Below are positions 1 to 10,275 of a stretch of DNA of 64,000 bases, one piece after another (position 1 is the stretch's first letter; each line of letters begins with the position of its first letter). The stretch is taken from assembly GCA_905214625.1 (NCBI GenBank), contig CAJMMQ010000002.1, positions 101,705-165,704 of the forward strand, written 5' to 3'. Under the pieces are notes generated by a model that ran no database searches, was not told the origin of the DNA, and was given only the letters and a program-made list of their open reading frames with translations. Made by a program: the position numbers and the translations under genes. Source of the DNA: an uncultured bacterium. GTDB taxonomy: Bacteria; Bacteroidota; Bacteroidia; Bacteroidales; Bacteroidaceae.

Positions 1-3000
1 CTTCCAGACGGCAAGACTGTCACCCTGAAGGCTGCAGAAGGAGCCGAAGTGGTGTTCGGAGTAAAGTTCCGCGGAAGCGATGCGTCTGTAACCGGAGGAG
101 GAATTATTATGGAGGGGCTCGTTATCAAACCCAACGACAGCTACTTCATGGACCTCACCTATGGTGACATAAAGACCATCACACTGCGCAACTGCGACCT
201 GTCGGCCATCAACAGATGCTTCCTGCGCACCAACAACGAGGGGCATGTGATAGACAAGATTGAGATGGACAGATGTATAATACACGACTGCGGCGACGGA
301 GGATACAACTTTATCTACCCGAAACACGGCGTAAGAGAGGTGAGCGTAACCAACTCAACACTATATAACTATAAAGGCGGAGAGAGTTTCTTCTCGCCCA
401 ACTCAATGAATGTAGACATCGACATGCTGTTCACATTCAGCAACAACACAGTCTACAAATGGTCGAAAGCATCAAAATATGCCATCTGCAACACTGGAAA
501 CAAAGTGGGACTGTTCTCTGAATACACATTCAGAAACAACATTATATACAAAGCCGGCGTTGACGGACAGACGCCAAACATACTAAACACCACGGGCGGA
601 TATCTGCTGGCAGAGAAAAACCTGATAGCCGACTACGGAACATACAACCAGGCAAGCGCGGCCGACACAGAGATTTCGGACTATACGCTGTCCGACTTCG
701 GACTGACGAACATACCTTTCCCTGACCCTGAAAACGGCGATTTCAGCATAACCTCAGAGTCGCCCATGGCTACGGCAGCTACAGACGGAGGCCCGATAGG
801 CGACCCGAGATGGCTGAAGAACCTCACAAATGCCGTACACATGAACGTTACCAACAGCCCGGAAAACGCCGGAACGGTAACTCCGGCAAAGGCTGACTAT
901 GAGGCCGGAAGCGAAGTTACGATAACAGCAACGCCCAACTACGGATTCAGATTCAAGCAGTGGCAGGACAAAGACGGACAGATACTGTCGACAGAGAACC
1001 CATACACGTTCAACATTGAGAAGGACATGGACATCACAGCCGTGTATTCTTCGGTTGAGACATACACCCTCAACATAAACAAAAGCGGCGACGGAGCCAA
1101 ATGGGGCAACGTGTCGCTCACGCCGGAACCCGTTGACGGTAAGTATGAAAGCGGAACAAGCGTTACGATGAAGGTGGTGCCAAACTCTGTAACGTCTTTC
1201 CTCTACTGGAACGACGGCAGCAGCGACGCGCAGAAGACTGTGGTGATGAACGGCGACAAGACGTTTACGGCTACGTTCGACGTGGTTCCGTTCATCGTAG
1301 GATGGGACTTCAGCGTAAGCGAGCCGCGCGGAAACCGCCCCGGCGACTACAGCTTCACGACAGACAACACAGGCAACCTTCAGCTGTATGAAGGCGACGG
1401 AAAGACAACCAACTGGGGCGCAAGCACACGCACCTTCGGCGGCATTGAGCGCAACTGCATACGCCGCTACACCGAAAGGGCCGACATGGACAACCCACGC
1501 TACCTTGTGGCTAAGTTTGTAGTGGACGGATATAAGAACATCAAGGTGCACTCACTGGCGGCTCTCGACAACGCCTGCGTGCACAAGATACAGAAGATGC
1601 AATACTCTACCGACGGCGTAAACTACACCGACCTCAGCTCTATCGACATGGGAAGCGGCACCGAGAGCAGCCAGTGGATGGTGCTTGAGGGCACACTGCC
1701 CGAAGGTCTCAGCGGACAGGTGTATGTGCGCTGGATAGGCGACACCGAAAGCGGACTGGCCGGCGAGCCGTCGGACAGCGACACAGAGGGATTCTATCTT
1801 GCCGACATAGTTGTATATGCCGACAACGAACAGAAGGACGACCATGAGGCGCCGAAGCTTGTTGCCACATCGCCCGAGGCCGGCTCTGACGTTGCCTCAG
1901 CATCAGGCAACGTGGTGCTCCACTTCAACGAGAAGGTGAAAGCAGGCTCAGGCGACGTAACGATAAACGGAAAGGCCATGACACCTGTATTCGGAAGCAA
2001 GACAGCCACTTATGCCTATGCCGACATGGGATACGGCACCGAGTGTGAGGTGGTTGTACCCAAGGGCGCACTGACCGACCTCAACGGCAACGCCTTTGAA
2101 GGCACGACATTCAAGTTTACCACAATGCAGCGCCCGCAACCCGAGAAGAAAGTGTTCGACGCCGTGGTGGCTGCCGACGGCTCGGGCGACTTCACTTCAG
2201 TTCAGGAGGCCATCGACGCCGCTCCTGACAACAGCAGCGTGCCTTACCTCATATTTGTTGAGAACGGAGAGTATGACGAACTCGTGCTGATACCTGAGAG
2301 CAAGCCTTTCATACACCTTATAGGACAGGACAAGGAGAAGACCGTGATAAAGCATACCATCAACAACGGAGGAAGCTCTGACGTAGGATACGAATGGTCT
2401 ACGAACAATCCGCAGTCAGACAACTACGGCTACAGCAGCGTGGTTGAGGTGAATGCAAGCGACTTCTACACTGAGAACATAACCTTCTATAACAGCTGGG
2501 GCGTTGACAACCAGTCGGGACCGATGGGTCTGGCCATGTATTCGCGCAACGACCGCATGACGTTCTACAACTGCAAGTTCCGCTCTTATCAGGACACATG
2601 GCAGACTTCTTCAAGAAACATGGCCGACCGCCACTACGTGAAAGACTGCTGGATTGAGGGTGCGGTAGACTACTTCTACGGCGGAGGCGACGTCCTGCTC
2701 GAAGGCTGCACGCTATACAACGTCAGAAGCGGATCAGTAATCGTGGCGCCATGCCATAAGGAAGGAACAAAGTTCGGATACGTGTTCAGCAACTGCACCA
2801 TAGACGGCAACGAGCTTGCCAACGACAACAAGACGGCGCTGGGACGCCCGTGGCACAACGCTCCAAAGACCGTATGGCTCAACACTACGATGAAGATAGG
2901 CATAAAGCCTGAGGGCTGGAACAACATGGGAGCCATTCCGGCTCTGTTTGCCGAATACAACAGCATGGATGCCGACGGCAATCCTGTTGACCTGAGCAAC

Positions 3001-3534
3001 AGACGCACCGAATATGAATATACTGACGGCGACACCGGACAGAAGGTTACGGGCACATGCAAGGCTACACTTACCGACGAGGAGGCTGCCGCATACACAT
3101 ACGAGGCCATAACAAGAGGCACTGACGGATGGAACCCGCGCAAGCTGATGGAGGCCGTGAGCGCTCCTGCCAACATGAGATACGACGCGGCAAGCAGCAC
3201 GCTGAGCTGGGACGAGTCGGCATATGCTATATGCTACGTGGTAACTGACGCCGACGACAAGGTGGTAAGCATATCTACAGACACAAGCTTCAAGCCTGTC
3301 GAAGGCACCTGCGGCAAATTCACCGTAAAGGCTGTCAACGAATACGGAAGCCTGAGCGAAGGCACTACATACGAGACCACTACAGGCATCAACGGAGCCG
3401 GAAGCGAGACAACCGTTAAGGAAGACATATACAACACATCGGGAATGAAGCTCGGATCGGCCGTAAAGGGCATCAACATCATACGCCGACAAATGGGCAA
3501 CGGCACCGTGAAGGTGATAAAGATAATGAAATAA
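1..3534 (+). CDS. multidomain pectin methylesterase (CE8), 5' partial
   Basis: The frame is open from the first base, so the true start and signal peptide lie upstream. The visible part begins with a right-handed beta-helix-like segment (nt 1-800). Two bacterial B-repeat-like domains follow (nt 835-1050 and 1060-1280), then a galactose-binding-like stretch, a Big_5-type Ig domain (nt 1850-2130) and a CE8 pectin methylesterase domain (nt 2142-3050). The esterase keeps all family active-site motifs: YQDTW (2587-2601; Gln and catalytic Asp), DYFYG (2668-2682; second Asp) and GRPW (2840-2851; Arg and Trp). An Fn3-like segment and a C-terminal tail (IYNTSGMKLG..GINIIR) end the protein; the tail resembles those on secreted Prevotella enzymes. 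It probably removes methyl esters from homogalacturonan outside the cell. The esterase call is firm; the N-terminal beta-helix could be a second carbohydrate-active module or only a binding scaffold. Confidence 0.9.
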   Translation, partial: LPDGKTVTLKAAEGAEVVFGVKFRGSDASVTGGGIIMEGLVIKPNDSYFMDLTYGDIKTITLRNCDLSAINRCFLRTNNEGHVIDKIEMDRCIIHDCGDGGYNFIYPKHGVREVSVTNSTLYNYKGGESFFSPNSMNVDIDMLFTFSNNTVYKWSKASKYAICNTGNKVGLFSEYTFRNNIIYKAGVDGQTPNILNTTGGYLLAEKNLIADYGTYNQASAADTEISDYTLSDFGLTNIPFPDPENGDFSITSESPMATAATDGGPIGDPRWLKNLTNAVHMNVTNSPENAGTVTPAKADYEAGSEVTITATPNYGFRFKQWQDKDGQILSTENPYTFNIEKDMDITAVYSSVETYTLNINKSGDGAKWGNVSLTPEPVDGKYESGTSVTMKVVPNSVTSFLYWNDGSSDAQKTVVMNGDKTFTATFDVVPFIVGWDFSVSEPRGNRPGDYSFTTDNTGNLQLYEGDGKTTNWGASTRTFGGIERNCIRRYTERADMDNPRYLVAKFVVDGYKNIKVHSLAALDNACVHKIQKMQYSTDGVNYTDLSSIDMGSGTESSQWMVLEGTLPEGLSGQVYVRWIGDTESGLAGEPSDSDTEGFYLADIVVYADNEQKDDHEAPKLVATSPEAGSDVASASGNVVLHFNEKVKAGSGDVTINGKAMTPVFGSKTATYAYADMGYGTECEVVVPKGALTDLNGNAFEGTTFKFTTMQRPQPEKKVFDAVVAADGSGDFTSVQEAIDAAPDNSSVPYLIFVENGEYDELVLIPESKPFIHLIGQDKEKTVIKHTINNGGSSDVGYEWSTNNPQSDNYGYSSVVEVNASDFYTENITFYNSWGVDNQSGPMGLAMYSRNDRMTFYNCKFRSYQDTWQTSSRNMADRHYVKDCWIEGAVDYFYGGGDVLLEGCTLYNVRSGSVIVAPCHKEGTKFGYVFSNCTIDGNELANDNKTALGRPWHNAPKTVWLNTTMKIGIKPEGWNNMGAIPALFAEYNSMDADGNPVDLSNRRTEYEYTDGDTGQKVTGTCKATLTDEEAAAYTYEAITRGTDGWNPRKLMEAVSAPANMRYDAASSTLSWDESAYAICYVVTDADDKVVSISTDTSFKPVEGTCGKFTVKAVNEYGSLSEGTTYETTTGINGAGSETTVKEDIYNTSGMKLGSAVKGINIIRRQMGNGTVKVIKIMK

Positions 3535-3570
3535 CACACTGAGCGCTGTAATAAAGCTGCGCCTATACTA

Positions 3571-3616
3571 AAACGGCCGGAGCATATCATCAATGAGATA
3601 TGCTCCGGCCGTTTTT
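3571..3616. terminator. strong bidirectional terminator
   Basis: A perfect 18-bp inverted repeat (3571-3588 and 3597-3614) encloses an 8-nt loop and is followed by a T run on the plus strand; the complementary A run precedes it. It lies 37 bp after the pectinesterase stop, between convergent genes, and can end transcription from both sides. Confidence 0.9.
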
Positions 3617-3762
3617 ATTATCTTGGCTTATATATAACAAGGCTCTGACGTATCATAGCCTGATATTCCGGCAGAATGGCACGCCTGCACGACGCATGAT
3701 GCAGGGCCGTTCGGATGCAGCAGCTAACCAGCTGATTATCAACATAATAAGAACGGTTTTAC

Positions 3763-3848
3763 AAAAGGTGGTCTTTTAGCCGCCAAAAGGATACCTTTTA
3801 CGATGCAAAAGGGCACATATTGCACGCTGAAAGGCCACCTTTTATCTC
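3763..3848 (+). repeat. 22-bp-period intergenic repeat array 1 (4 units)
   Basis: Four units begin at 3763, 3785, 3807 and 3830. Each starts with AAAAGG or AAAGG, has a dyad-like core such as AAAAGG-N4-CCTTTT, and has a variable 6-8 nt tail. A motif CTGATTATCAACATAATAAG precedes the array at 3731-3750. The same unit recurs at 10451, 17685, 23295 and 48040. It fills most of the 436-bp gap between the convergent pectinesterase and regulator genes; no gene was seen in this gap. Confidence 0.8.
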
Positions 3849-3970
3849 ATCGGGAGAATTATGCTTTCAGCCGCAAGCATCAATCTGCCTGTAAGCTTAA
3901 GACAGATGCGGCACTATGCCCTATCGGATTTTATAATACCGGGGCACGCAACACGCCTTTCAGCCAGACG

Positions 3971-6397
3971 CTACGGCTCTGCCGTCTCGCCCCTCTTCAT
4001 ATATTCGGTAGGGCTGCAGCCCATAGTCTTCTTGAAGCAGCGGCTGAAGTATTTCGGGTCGGAGAATCCGCACTTGTAGGCCACTTCCGATATGCTCACG
4101 CCCGGATCTTTCATTAAAGCAAGAGCCTTCTTAATGCGTATCTCTTGTATAAAGTTGTTAGGCGACGAACCAAAAACCTTCTTCACCCTTACATAGAGCA
4201 CAGTGCGGCTCATGCCCATGGCCTTGCAGAAGTCGTCTATCGACAGGTCAGAGTTGGCTATATTGTCATTGATAAATCCCATGGCCTTGTTTCTGAACAG
4301 GCTGTCAGTGGTTTCGGCGGCCGTTTCCTCACCTTCAGCCACGTCCATGTCGCGCCTTTCTGTCAGAAGCTCATGCACCTTGTTCTTAAGATATTCAATC
4401 TTCTCATTAGTAACCGTTGTTATCTCGTTCACCTCCTTGCGCAGCCGGCTGATATATCTTGCCACCTTATATATAATTATCATGGCTGCAAGCAGCGCCC
4501 CGCCAAACAGCATCCATGCCAGGGGCGTCTCCGTAAGTTCCGGGGTACGGTGTATCGTCACGGTACGTTCATTGTCAGTCCAGATGCCGTCGCCGTTGGT
4601 TGAGCGCACCCTGAAGGTGTGCGTTCCCGGCGGAATGCCCGCATAGCTTACTGAATGCGACTTGGTGTATATCCACTCGCCGTCCACTCCGTCCATGCGG
4701 TAGGCATACCATATATCCTCATTCTTATTATAGTCGAGCGCCGAAAACTCTATCGTAAAGTTCTTCTTGTCGGCCGGAAGCTCAACATAGTCGTCGCATC
4801 CGAACACAATACGCGGCACAAAATTGCTCTTGCCGACGTCAGACGGGCTGAAGCCGAACACGCCCTGAGTGGTTCCGAAGAGCATGTAGCCGTTGTCAAG
4901 ACACAGCGGCATGGTCTCCATGAAGGCAAAGCCCTCCCTGAAAAAGCCTCTCATATAGTTAATCATAATATCGCGGTTAGTGTCAAACAGCGTCAGACCG
5001 GCCTCTGACACTATCCACAGCTTGTCGCCACACCATGCTGCCAACGACACATTGACATCCGAGGCAAGACCCTGAGCCGTGGTATAAGCCTTGAAGCGTA
5101 TGTTGTTGCTCAGCAGGTTACGCGACAGAATCTTGTTGGTTCCGCCGCCATAAGTGGCCACATAAATCCTGCCCCTGCTGTCGCGTGCCAGCGCCATCAC
5201 CTCATTGTTGCTCAGGCTCGACGGGTCATGAGGGTTTCTCACGTTGCGCCAGAACTTCAGCCGGCGCAGCGGCTTGCCGTCAATCATGCACGTATACAGC
5301 CCGCTGCCGGTTCCGACAAGCATCACTCCGCTACGTGTCATCATCAGACACCTCACTTTGAGCGCCCCGCGCGGATAGCCGGAAAGGACATTGTCCTTAT
5401 TGATAAAGTGCGGCATGTCGGCCTCCGGCCTCTCCACCACATTCAGTCCGCCGCCATAGGTGCCTATCCACAGGCGTCCATATCTGTCCTCAGCCATGGC
5501 ATACACAGAATTGCAGTTAATGCCAAAAGGCTTTCCGCCGCCGCTGACATAGCGGTCGAGCACCCATCCCTGCCCTTTTCTGCGCAGCCTAAACAGCCCG
5601 CCGGGCTTGGTGCCGAGCCATATCTGCCCATGGCAGTCTTCATAAATACAATACACGTTATGGCCGAATACAGCTGCAGCAGGCGTAATCCTGCCGTCAG
5701 CAGACAGATATCTGACATTTCCCAAGTTGCGGTCAACAATCCTTACAAAGCCGTTCTTGTCGGCAATCCACACCCGTCCGGCCCTGTCCTGATGCAAGGC
5801 CCTGACCACTTCTTCGCCAAAATCGCTGAACTTTGTGTTCTTCAGAGGTTCCTTCACAAACGTAACCCTATCTATGCCGCGGTTGGTGCGCACCCAATAG
5901 CCTCCCTGCCTGTCCTCACACATAACCCTTGTCTCCAGGCCTTCATACTCCTTCAGAGAAGATATCCGCCTCATCACATTCTCGTCGACCACATAATATG
6001 AGCCTCTGGGCAGGCTCTTGCCTCTGTAAACCTCAAACTTGCCCGTCTTGCGGTTGAATACATAATACTTGCATCCCGCCAGGTTGAGGGTTCTGTGTCC
6101 CGACATACAGAGTATATTATTGTCTGGCAACTCCCAAATCTGGTCAATACGGTTCGACTCAAGAGGACAGCCGTCTCCGGGCTGAGCCTTATAATTGACA
6201 AAGCTGTAACCATCGTAACGGCTCAGTCCGTCGCGCGAGCTCAGCCATATATACCCCTCCCGGTCCTGAATAATACATGTAACAATGTTGTGGTCGAGCC
6301 CGTCGTCATTGTCAAAATGTACAATACGAACGCCGGAAGCCACACACAATAACGTCATAAACAAAAAACAAAAGATTGCCAGACTTGCTTTTCTCAT
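3971..6397 (-). CDS. SusR/HTCS-like membrane sensor with AraC-type DNA-binding domain, no kinase
   Basis: The start was placed at 6397 (MRKASLAIFCFLF, a signal peptide) rather than an upstream Met, because a TACTTTTG promoter box sits just 19 bp upstream at 6416-6423. The 808-residue protein has a periplasmic two-component-regulator propeller (repeats such as IWLSSRDGLSRYDG and LWIGTYGGGL), then a Y_Y_Y domain (about 540-625), one membrane helix (about 626-648), a short coiled coil, and a C-terminal AraC-type helix-turn-helix (about 704-805). Hybrid two-component systems of this kind normally also have histidine kinase, ATPase and receiver domains and exceed 1,300 residues; none is present here. 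It therefore probably works as a one-piece sensor-activator like SusR. It is divergent from the GH95 gene and close to the pectinesterase gene, so a pectin or fucosylated glycan fragment is a likely signal. Confidence 0.88.
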   Translation of the reverse strand: MRKASLAIFCFLFMTLLCVASGVRIVHFDNDDGLDHNIVTCIIQDREGYIWLSSRDGLSRYDGYSFVNYKAQPGDGCPLESNRIDQIWELPDNNILCMSGHRTLNLAGCKYYVFNRKTGKFEVYRGKSLPRGSYYVVDENVMRRISSLKEYEGLETRVMCEDRQGGYWVRTNRGIDRVTFVKEPLKNTKFSDFGEEVVRALHQDRAGRVWIADKNGFVRIVDRNLGNVRYLSADGRITPAAAVFGHNVYCIYEDCHGQIWLGTKPGGLFRLRRKGQGWVLDRYVSGGGKPFGINCNSVYAMAEDRYGRLWIGTYGGGLNVVERPEADMPHFINKDNVLSGYPRGALKVRCLMMTRSGVMLVGTGSGLYTCMIDGKPLRRLKFWRNVRNPHDPSSLSNNEVMALARDSRGRIYVATYGGGTNKILSRNLLSNNIRFKAYTTAQGLASDVNVSLAAWCGDKLWIVSEAGLTLFDTNRDIMINYMRGFFREGFAFMETMPLCLDNGYMLFGTTQGVFGFSPSDVGKSNFVPRIVFGCDDYVELPADKKNFTIEFSALDYNKNEDIWYAYRMDGVDGEWIYTKSHSVSYAGIPPGTHTFRVRSTNGDGIWTDNERTVTIHRTPELTETPLAWMLFGGALLAAMIIIYKVARYISRLRKEVNEITTVTNEKIEYLKNKVHELLTERRDMDVAEGEETAAETTDSLFRNKAMGFINDNIANSDLSIDDFCKAMGMSRTVLYVRVKKVFGSSPNNFIQEIRIKKALALMKDPGVSISEVAYKCGFSDPKYFSRCFKKTMGCSPTEYMKRGETAEP

Positions 6398-6415
6398 AAT
6401 ATCATTATTCTGCTG

Positions 6416-6423
6416 CAAAAGTA
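6416..6423 (-). promoter_or_regulatory. promoter -7 box of the SusR/HTCS-like regulator gene
   Basis: The minus strand reads TACTTTTG, matching the Bacteroidetes -7 consensus TANNTTTG, 19 bp before the chosen ATG. No well-spaced TTTG -33 element was found. Its position rules out the longer reading frame that starts at 6529. Confidence 0.55.
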
Positions 6424-6518
6424 AGAAAAAAACATAAAATCCACGTTTACGTCGTGACAAAAAGACTATTTTGAACCTTTTTAAAATATTTGTCCACCAT
6501 AAGCATTGCCACAAACAA

Positions 6519-6526
6519 TACCTTTG
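6519..6526 (+). promoter_or_regulatory. promoter -7 box of the GH95 gene
   Basis: TACCTTTG matches TANNTTTG and lies 36 bp before the GH95 start. A TTTG at 6489-6492 is 26 bp upstream, longer than the usual 19-21 bp, as might be expected of an activator-dependent promoter. The 165-bp divergent region 6398-6562 presumably also binds the neighbouring AraC-type regulator. Confidence 0.5.
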
Positions 6527-6562
6527 CACCGAACAAACAATCTATTTTAAATTCTATCAATA

Positions 6563-9193
6563 ATGAAAAAACTATTAACAATCATCACAACGCTGGCAAT
6601 GGCGCTCGGCTCATATGCAGGAGAACCGCTGGAGCTATGGTACGACAAACCTGCCGGCAACTGGAACGAAGCCCTGCCGCTTGGCAACGGACGCATAGCG
6701 GCAATGGTATACGGCAATCCCGTATGCGAGGAATATCAGCTCAACGAGGAGACTATATCAAAAGGCTCACCCTACAAAAACTACAATGCAGAAACGCCAA
6801 AGTATCTTGAAAACCTGCGACAGCTGGTCTTCAGCGGCAAGAGCGACGAGGCACAGGCGCTGGCCGAGACACAAATTCTGGCCGACAGAGACTACGGATT
6901 CGGTGCATCATACCAGCCTGCAGGAAGTCTGCGCATTGAATACGACGGCCATAAAGACTACTCTTCGCTGCGCAGACAACTCAGCATAGACAATGCCGTG
7001 TCGACAGTAACCTACAGAGTGAGCGACGTAACTTACACGGAAGAGGCCTTCACGTCGTTCACCGACCAAATGCTCATCATCAGGGTCACCGCGTCAAAGA
7101 AGGGTGCAATAAACCTGAAAGCAAGCCTGTTTTATCCTGACGGCGTGAAGGTTGAGCGCTCTGTAAGCGGAAACACACTCGCACTGAGCGGAACTACGGC
7201 AAAAGCCGCAAACAACGTGCCCGGAAAACTGAACTTCATAGTCAACGCAAAAATTGACAACGAAGGCGGTGCAATGACACAGAACGACACCGCGCTGATT
7301 GTGAAAGACGCCGACGCCGTAACCTTCCACATAGCCATGGCAACCAATTTTGTGAACTATAAGGATATCTCGGCCGACCCTCAGAAGCGTATTGACGAAT
7401 ATATGAAGAATGCCGGACGCGACTATGAGACGGCAAGAGCCGAACATATAGAATACTATAAGGAACAGTTTGACAGAGTAAGCCTTGACCTAGGAGAGAA
7501 CAGCAACCCGTCGAAGACAACAGACAAACGCATTGAAGACTTTGCTGAAGGCAACGACACACAGCTCGTAGAACTGTATTTTCAGTTTGGAAGATACCTG
7601 CTTATATGTTCATCACAGCCTGGATGCCAGCCCGCCAACCTGCAAGGCAAATGGAACGGCAGCACAAACCCTGCATGGAAATGCCGTTATACGGTGAACA
7701 TTAACACAGAGATGAACTACTGGCCGGCCGAATCGACAAACCTGCCGGAACTTCACGAGCCGCTGATAAAGATGATAAAGGAGCTCAGCGAGATAGGAGC
7801 AGAAACGGCAAAGAACATGTACGGATGCAACGGATGGATGCTTCATCACAACACAGACCTGTGGAGAATGACTGGAGCCGTGGACAAAGCCTACAGCGGA
7901 GTGTGGCCAACGGCCAACGCATGGTTCTGCCAGCACTTATGGAACAGATATCTTTACAGCGGAGACACCGACTATCTGAAAGAGGTTTATCCGCTAATGA
8001 AAGGAGCGTCAGAGTTCTTCCTCGACTTCATGGTAGAGGATCCCCGCGACAAATTCATGGTTGTCTGCCCGTCGGTTTCACCCGAAAACTCGCCAAAAGC
8101 ATATAAAGGACAGAACATCTTTGCGGGTATAACCATGGACAACGAGCTCGTAAGCGACCTGCTGACCAACACCGCAAGGGCTGCCGAGACGCTTGCCACT
8201 GACGAAGACTTCGCTAAATCGCTGCTGAGCCTGCGCGACAAGATGCTGCCACTGCGCATAGGACAATACGGACAGCTGCAGGAATGGCGCGACGACTGGG
8301 ATAACCCAGATGACCATCACCGTCACGTGTCACACCTGTGGGCACTGTATCCCGGTACGGCAATATCTCCCTACCGCACACCGGCTGCGTTCAGAGCATC
8401 AAAGGTGTCGCTGATGTACCGCGGAGACGAGTCGACAGGATGGAGCATGGGATGGAAAGTTTGTCTTTGGGCAAGATGTCTTGACGGCAAGCATGCTTAC
8501 AAGCTGATTAAAGACCAGCTGTCGCTTGTGCCGGCAGACAGGACCGAAGGACAGGACGGAGGCACTTATCCAAACATGTTCGATGCCCATCCGCCATTCC
8601 AGATTGACGGCAACTTCGGCTGTACGGCGGGCATTGCAGAGATGCTTATGCAAAGCCACGATGGCTTTATAAACCTCATGCCGGCTGTTCCTGACGAATG
8701 GGCCGACGGCGAAATTAAGGGTCTGAGAGCCATAGGCGGCTTCGTGCTTGAGGACATGGTGTGGAAAGACGGCAAGCTGATGAGTGCCCGTCTGCGCTCA
8801 ACGCTCGGCGGAAACCTCAGACTAAGGGTGCCCGTAAAAATCAAGTCGGACACACATGAGGTGAAAGAGGCTGAAGGCGAAAACCCCAATCCGCTGTTCT
8901 ACATCTACTCTATGCCTGTAAAGAAGATATCAGGAGACGAATATGTTGACGTTGACAACTCGAGTGTGAACAACAGGCTGCCCGAGACTTGGCTCTATGA
9001 CATAGAGACCAAGGCTGGAGACGTGGTCTACATAACAAACGAAAGCTCGGCTTCGGGCATTGACCATACGTTGACCGACAACGGCAGCAACGGCAGCATA
9101 TACGACATTTCGGGCAGAAAGGTTGACTGTCCGGAGCGTGGAATATTCATAAAAAACGGCAAGGCTTTTATTAAAAAGATAGCGGAGCTATAA
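6563..9193 (+). CDS. GH95 family alpha-L-fucosidase / alpha-L-galactosidase
   Basis: The 876-residue protein starts with a signal peptide (cleavage near GSYAG). The GH95 N-terminal beta domain ([20 protein letters not shown]) is followed by the (alpha/alpha)6 catalytic barrel. Family active-site motifs are all visible: NINTEMNYW near residue 380 (the two Asn of the Asn-Asp pair), LQEWRDDWD near 571 (acid Glu) and DGNFGC near 681 (Asp). The C-terminus ([24 protein letters not shown]) resembles the export-linked tails of Prevotella secreted enzymes and the end of the pectinesterase. It probably removes terminal alpha-1,2-L-fucose or L-galactose from pectin or xyloglucan side chains. GH95 cannot be split by specificity from sequence alone. 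It is divergent from, and likely controlled by, the SusR-like sensor. Confidence 0.93.
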   Translation: MKKLLTIITTLAMALGSYAGEPLELWYDKPAGNWNEALPLGNGRIAAMVYGNPVCEEYQLNEETISKGSPYKNYNAETPKYLENLRQLVFSGKSDEAQALAETQILADRDYGFGASYQPAGSLRIEYDGHKDYSSLRRQLSIDNAVSTVTYRVSDVTYTEEAFTSFTDQMLIIRVTASKKGAINLKASLFYPDGVKVERSVSGNTLALSGTTAKAANNVPGKLNFIVNAKIDNEGGAMTQNDTALIVKDADAVTFHIAMATNFVNYKDISADPQKRIDEYMKNAGRDYETARAEHIEYYKEQFDRVSLDLGENSNPSKTTDKRIEDFAEGNDTQLVELYFQFGRYLLICSSQPGCQPANLQGKWNGSTNPAWKCRYTVNINTEMNYWPAESTNLPELHEPLIKMIKELSEIGAETAKNMYGCNGWMLHHNTDLWRMTGAVDKAYSGVWPTANAWFCQHLWNRYLYSGDTDYLKEVYPLMKGASEFFLDFMVEDPRDKFMVVCPSVSPENSPKAYKGQNIFAGITMDNELVSDLLTNTARAAETLATDEDFAKSLLSLRDKMLPLRIGQYGQLQEWRDDWDNPDDHHRHVSHLWALYPGTAISPYRTPAAFRASKVSLMYRGDESTGWSMGWKVCLWARCLDGKHAYKLIKDQLSLVPADRTEGQDGGTYPNMFDAHPPFQIDGNFGCTAGIAEMLMQSHDGFINLMPAVPDEWADGEIKGLRAIGGFVLEDMVWKDGKLMSARLRSTLGGNLRLRVPVKIKSDTHEVKEAEGENPNPLFYIYSMPVKKISGDEYVDVDNSSVNNRLPETWLYDIETKAGDVVYITNESSASGIDHTLTDNGSNGSIYDISGRKVDCPERGIFIKNGKAFIKKIAEL

Positions 9194-9249
9194 ATTATAG
9201 CACAAACATTCGTTCTTTCTTCATTACTAATTCTGTTAAATTAAGCGAC

Positions 9250-9290
9250 AGAGGCTGTCAGAGATTACACACACGACAGCCTCTTCTATT
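9250..9290 (+). terminator. terminator of the GH95 gene
   Basis: A 10-bp perfect stem (AGAGGCTGTC at 9250-9259 with GACAGCCTCT at 9275-9284) with a 15-nt loop is followed by a T-rich stretch, 56 bp after the GH95 stop. Confidence 0.75.
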
Positions 9291-9365
9291 TATTTCGGCA
9301 GCACAGCAGTCATGTGCCGCAACCTGACAACAAGATATATGCCTACATGATATCACCCTTGAACG

Positions 9366-9506
9366 TTATCTGCGGGTGTTTATCATGTAGCAGCCGTCGG
9401 CTGCTTCATACACTCCGCAGGGATTCTGTAACTGCGCTCCTGCCGCAAGTACAAACATCACTTGCAGCATAACGTTTACTAACGTTGTTCTGATTGTCAT
9501 TCTCAT
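9366..9506 (-). CDS. candidate small secreted peptide (46 aa)
   Basis: This short frame was found by reading the minus strand. It starts MRMTIRTTLVNVMLQ, has a hydrophobic core and a plausible signal peptidase site (LAAGAQ), leaving a mature part of about 22 residues that begins QNPCGVYEAADG and contains two Cys. A GGAGAACA sequence directly precedes the ATG. It lies 54 bp after the stop of the minus-strand gene at 9561-10205 and could be co-transcribed with it. No family was recognised. The signal-peptide pattern and the ribosome-binding site are the only support; chance is possible. Confidence 0.42.
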   Translation of the reverse strand: MRMTIRTTLVNVMLQVMFVLAAGAQLQNPCGVYEAADGCYMINTRR

Positions 9507-9560
9507 TGTTCTCCAAGTATTAATATTAAAATATTAGCGATTGCTCAATATAATAAGTGT

Positions 9561-10205
9561 TCAGCCGAAATATGCCTTCAGCTGGGCGGCCAGCGACGAC
9601 AGTTCCTCGGGATTGCCGTTACCGTATCGCTGCCACACGCGGCGGCACTCGTCGGCAAGCGGCGACGGAACGGCCGCAGCGCGCTTCAGATAAGGGTCTA
9701 AGGTCTGAAACGTTTCCATCACCTCCACCACCGTGTCGGCCTTTATGCCCATAAGTTTCGACAGCTCGGTTATCTCGGGCGTGTTGCGCACCATCGTGGC
9801 CGGCGTCAGGCGGAAATACTGGTCGAGTATTATTATAAGCATCATCGGCATGAGCTGGCCGCATGATGACAGGGGCCTGAAGTCGCGCTCGAACGACTCG
9901 TTCATGGCCACTCCGTCGTAAAACTGGGCTGCGTTGCTGAATCCGGCCATGCCCCGCAGCACCTTTACATCGCGCGACAGGCGCCTTGGGTTGTCGCCGT
10001 ATGCGGCCCACAGGCGTTCGAGCCGGGGCGTGGCGGCACGGCGCAGACTGAACATCTGCTCGTAAAGATAGTGTGGAGGTATGTGCAGCTCGAGGCTAAG
10101 CTCTACCGTTCCGCGCGAGTAGAGGGGCTTTACGCCGGCCGGCTTGCGCTGATAGAGCTGCATGAGCAGCAGCCAGTATTCATCAGACCATAATGGATGA
10201 CTCAT
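9561..10205 (-). CDS. conserved Bacteroidales protein of unknown function
   Basis: The 214-residue protein has no signal peptide or membrane segment and looks cytoplasmic and mostly helical. It opens with LWSDEYWLLLMQLYQRKP and contains LELHIPPHYLYEQMF and NPRRLSRDVKVLRGM, a pattern I associate with an uncharacterised Bacteroidales family; no enzymatic motif is visible. It is divergent from the GH3-family gene and has its own promoter at 10244-10251. Start choice follows the first Met after that promoter. Its function is unknown. Confidence 0.8.
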   Translation of the reverse strand: MSHPLWSDEYWLLLMQLYQRKPAGVKPLYSRGTVELSLELHIPPHYLYEQMFSLRRAATPRLERLWAAYGDNPRRLSRDVKVLRGMAGFSNAAQFYDGVAMNESFERDFRPLSSCGQLMPMMLIIILDQYFRLTPATMVRNTPEITELSKLMGIKADTVVEVMETFQTLDPYLKRAAAVPSPLADECRRVWQRYGNGNPEELSSLAAQLKAYFG

Positions 10206-10243
10206 AGTGCTTATGCTTATTATGTGTATAAGGTATGTTTCTG

Positions 10244-10275
10244 CAAATATATAATTTTTTTCTGAAAAGCGGCAA
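10244..10275 (-). promoter_or_regulatory. promoter of the conserved unknown gene
   Basis: On the minus strand a TATATTTG box (10244-10251) lies 38 bp before the ATG, with a TTG about 21 bp upstream (10273-10275), fitting the Bacteroidetes TTTG / TANNTTTG layout. Confidence 0.5.

Noticed and set aside
5228..6001. 257-codon open frame antisense to the SusR-like sensor gene
   Set aside because: Shadow of the confident minus-strand gene; His/Ala-rich nonsense composition.
6398..6529. N-terminal extension of the SusR-like sensor from an upstream Met
   Set aside because: The promoter box at 6416-6423 lies inside it, and the downstream Met begins a normal signal peptide.
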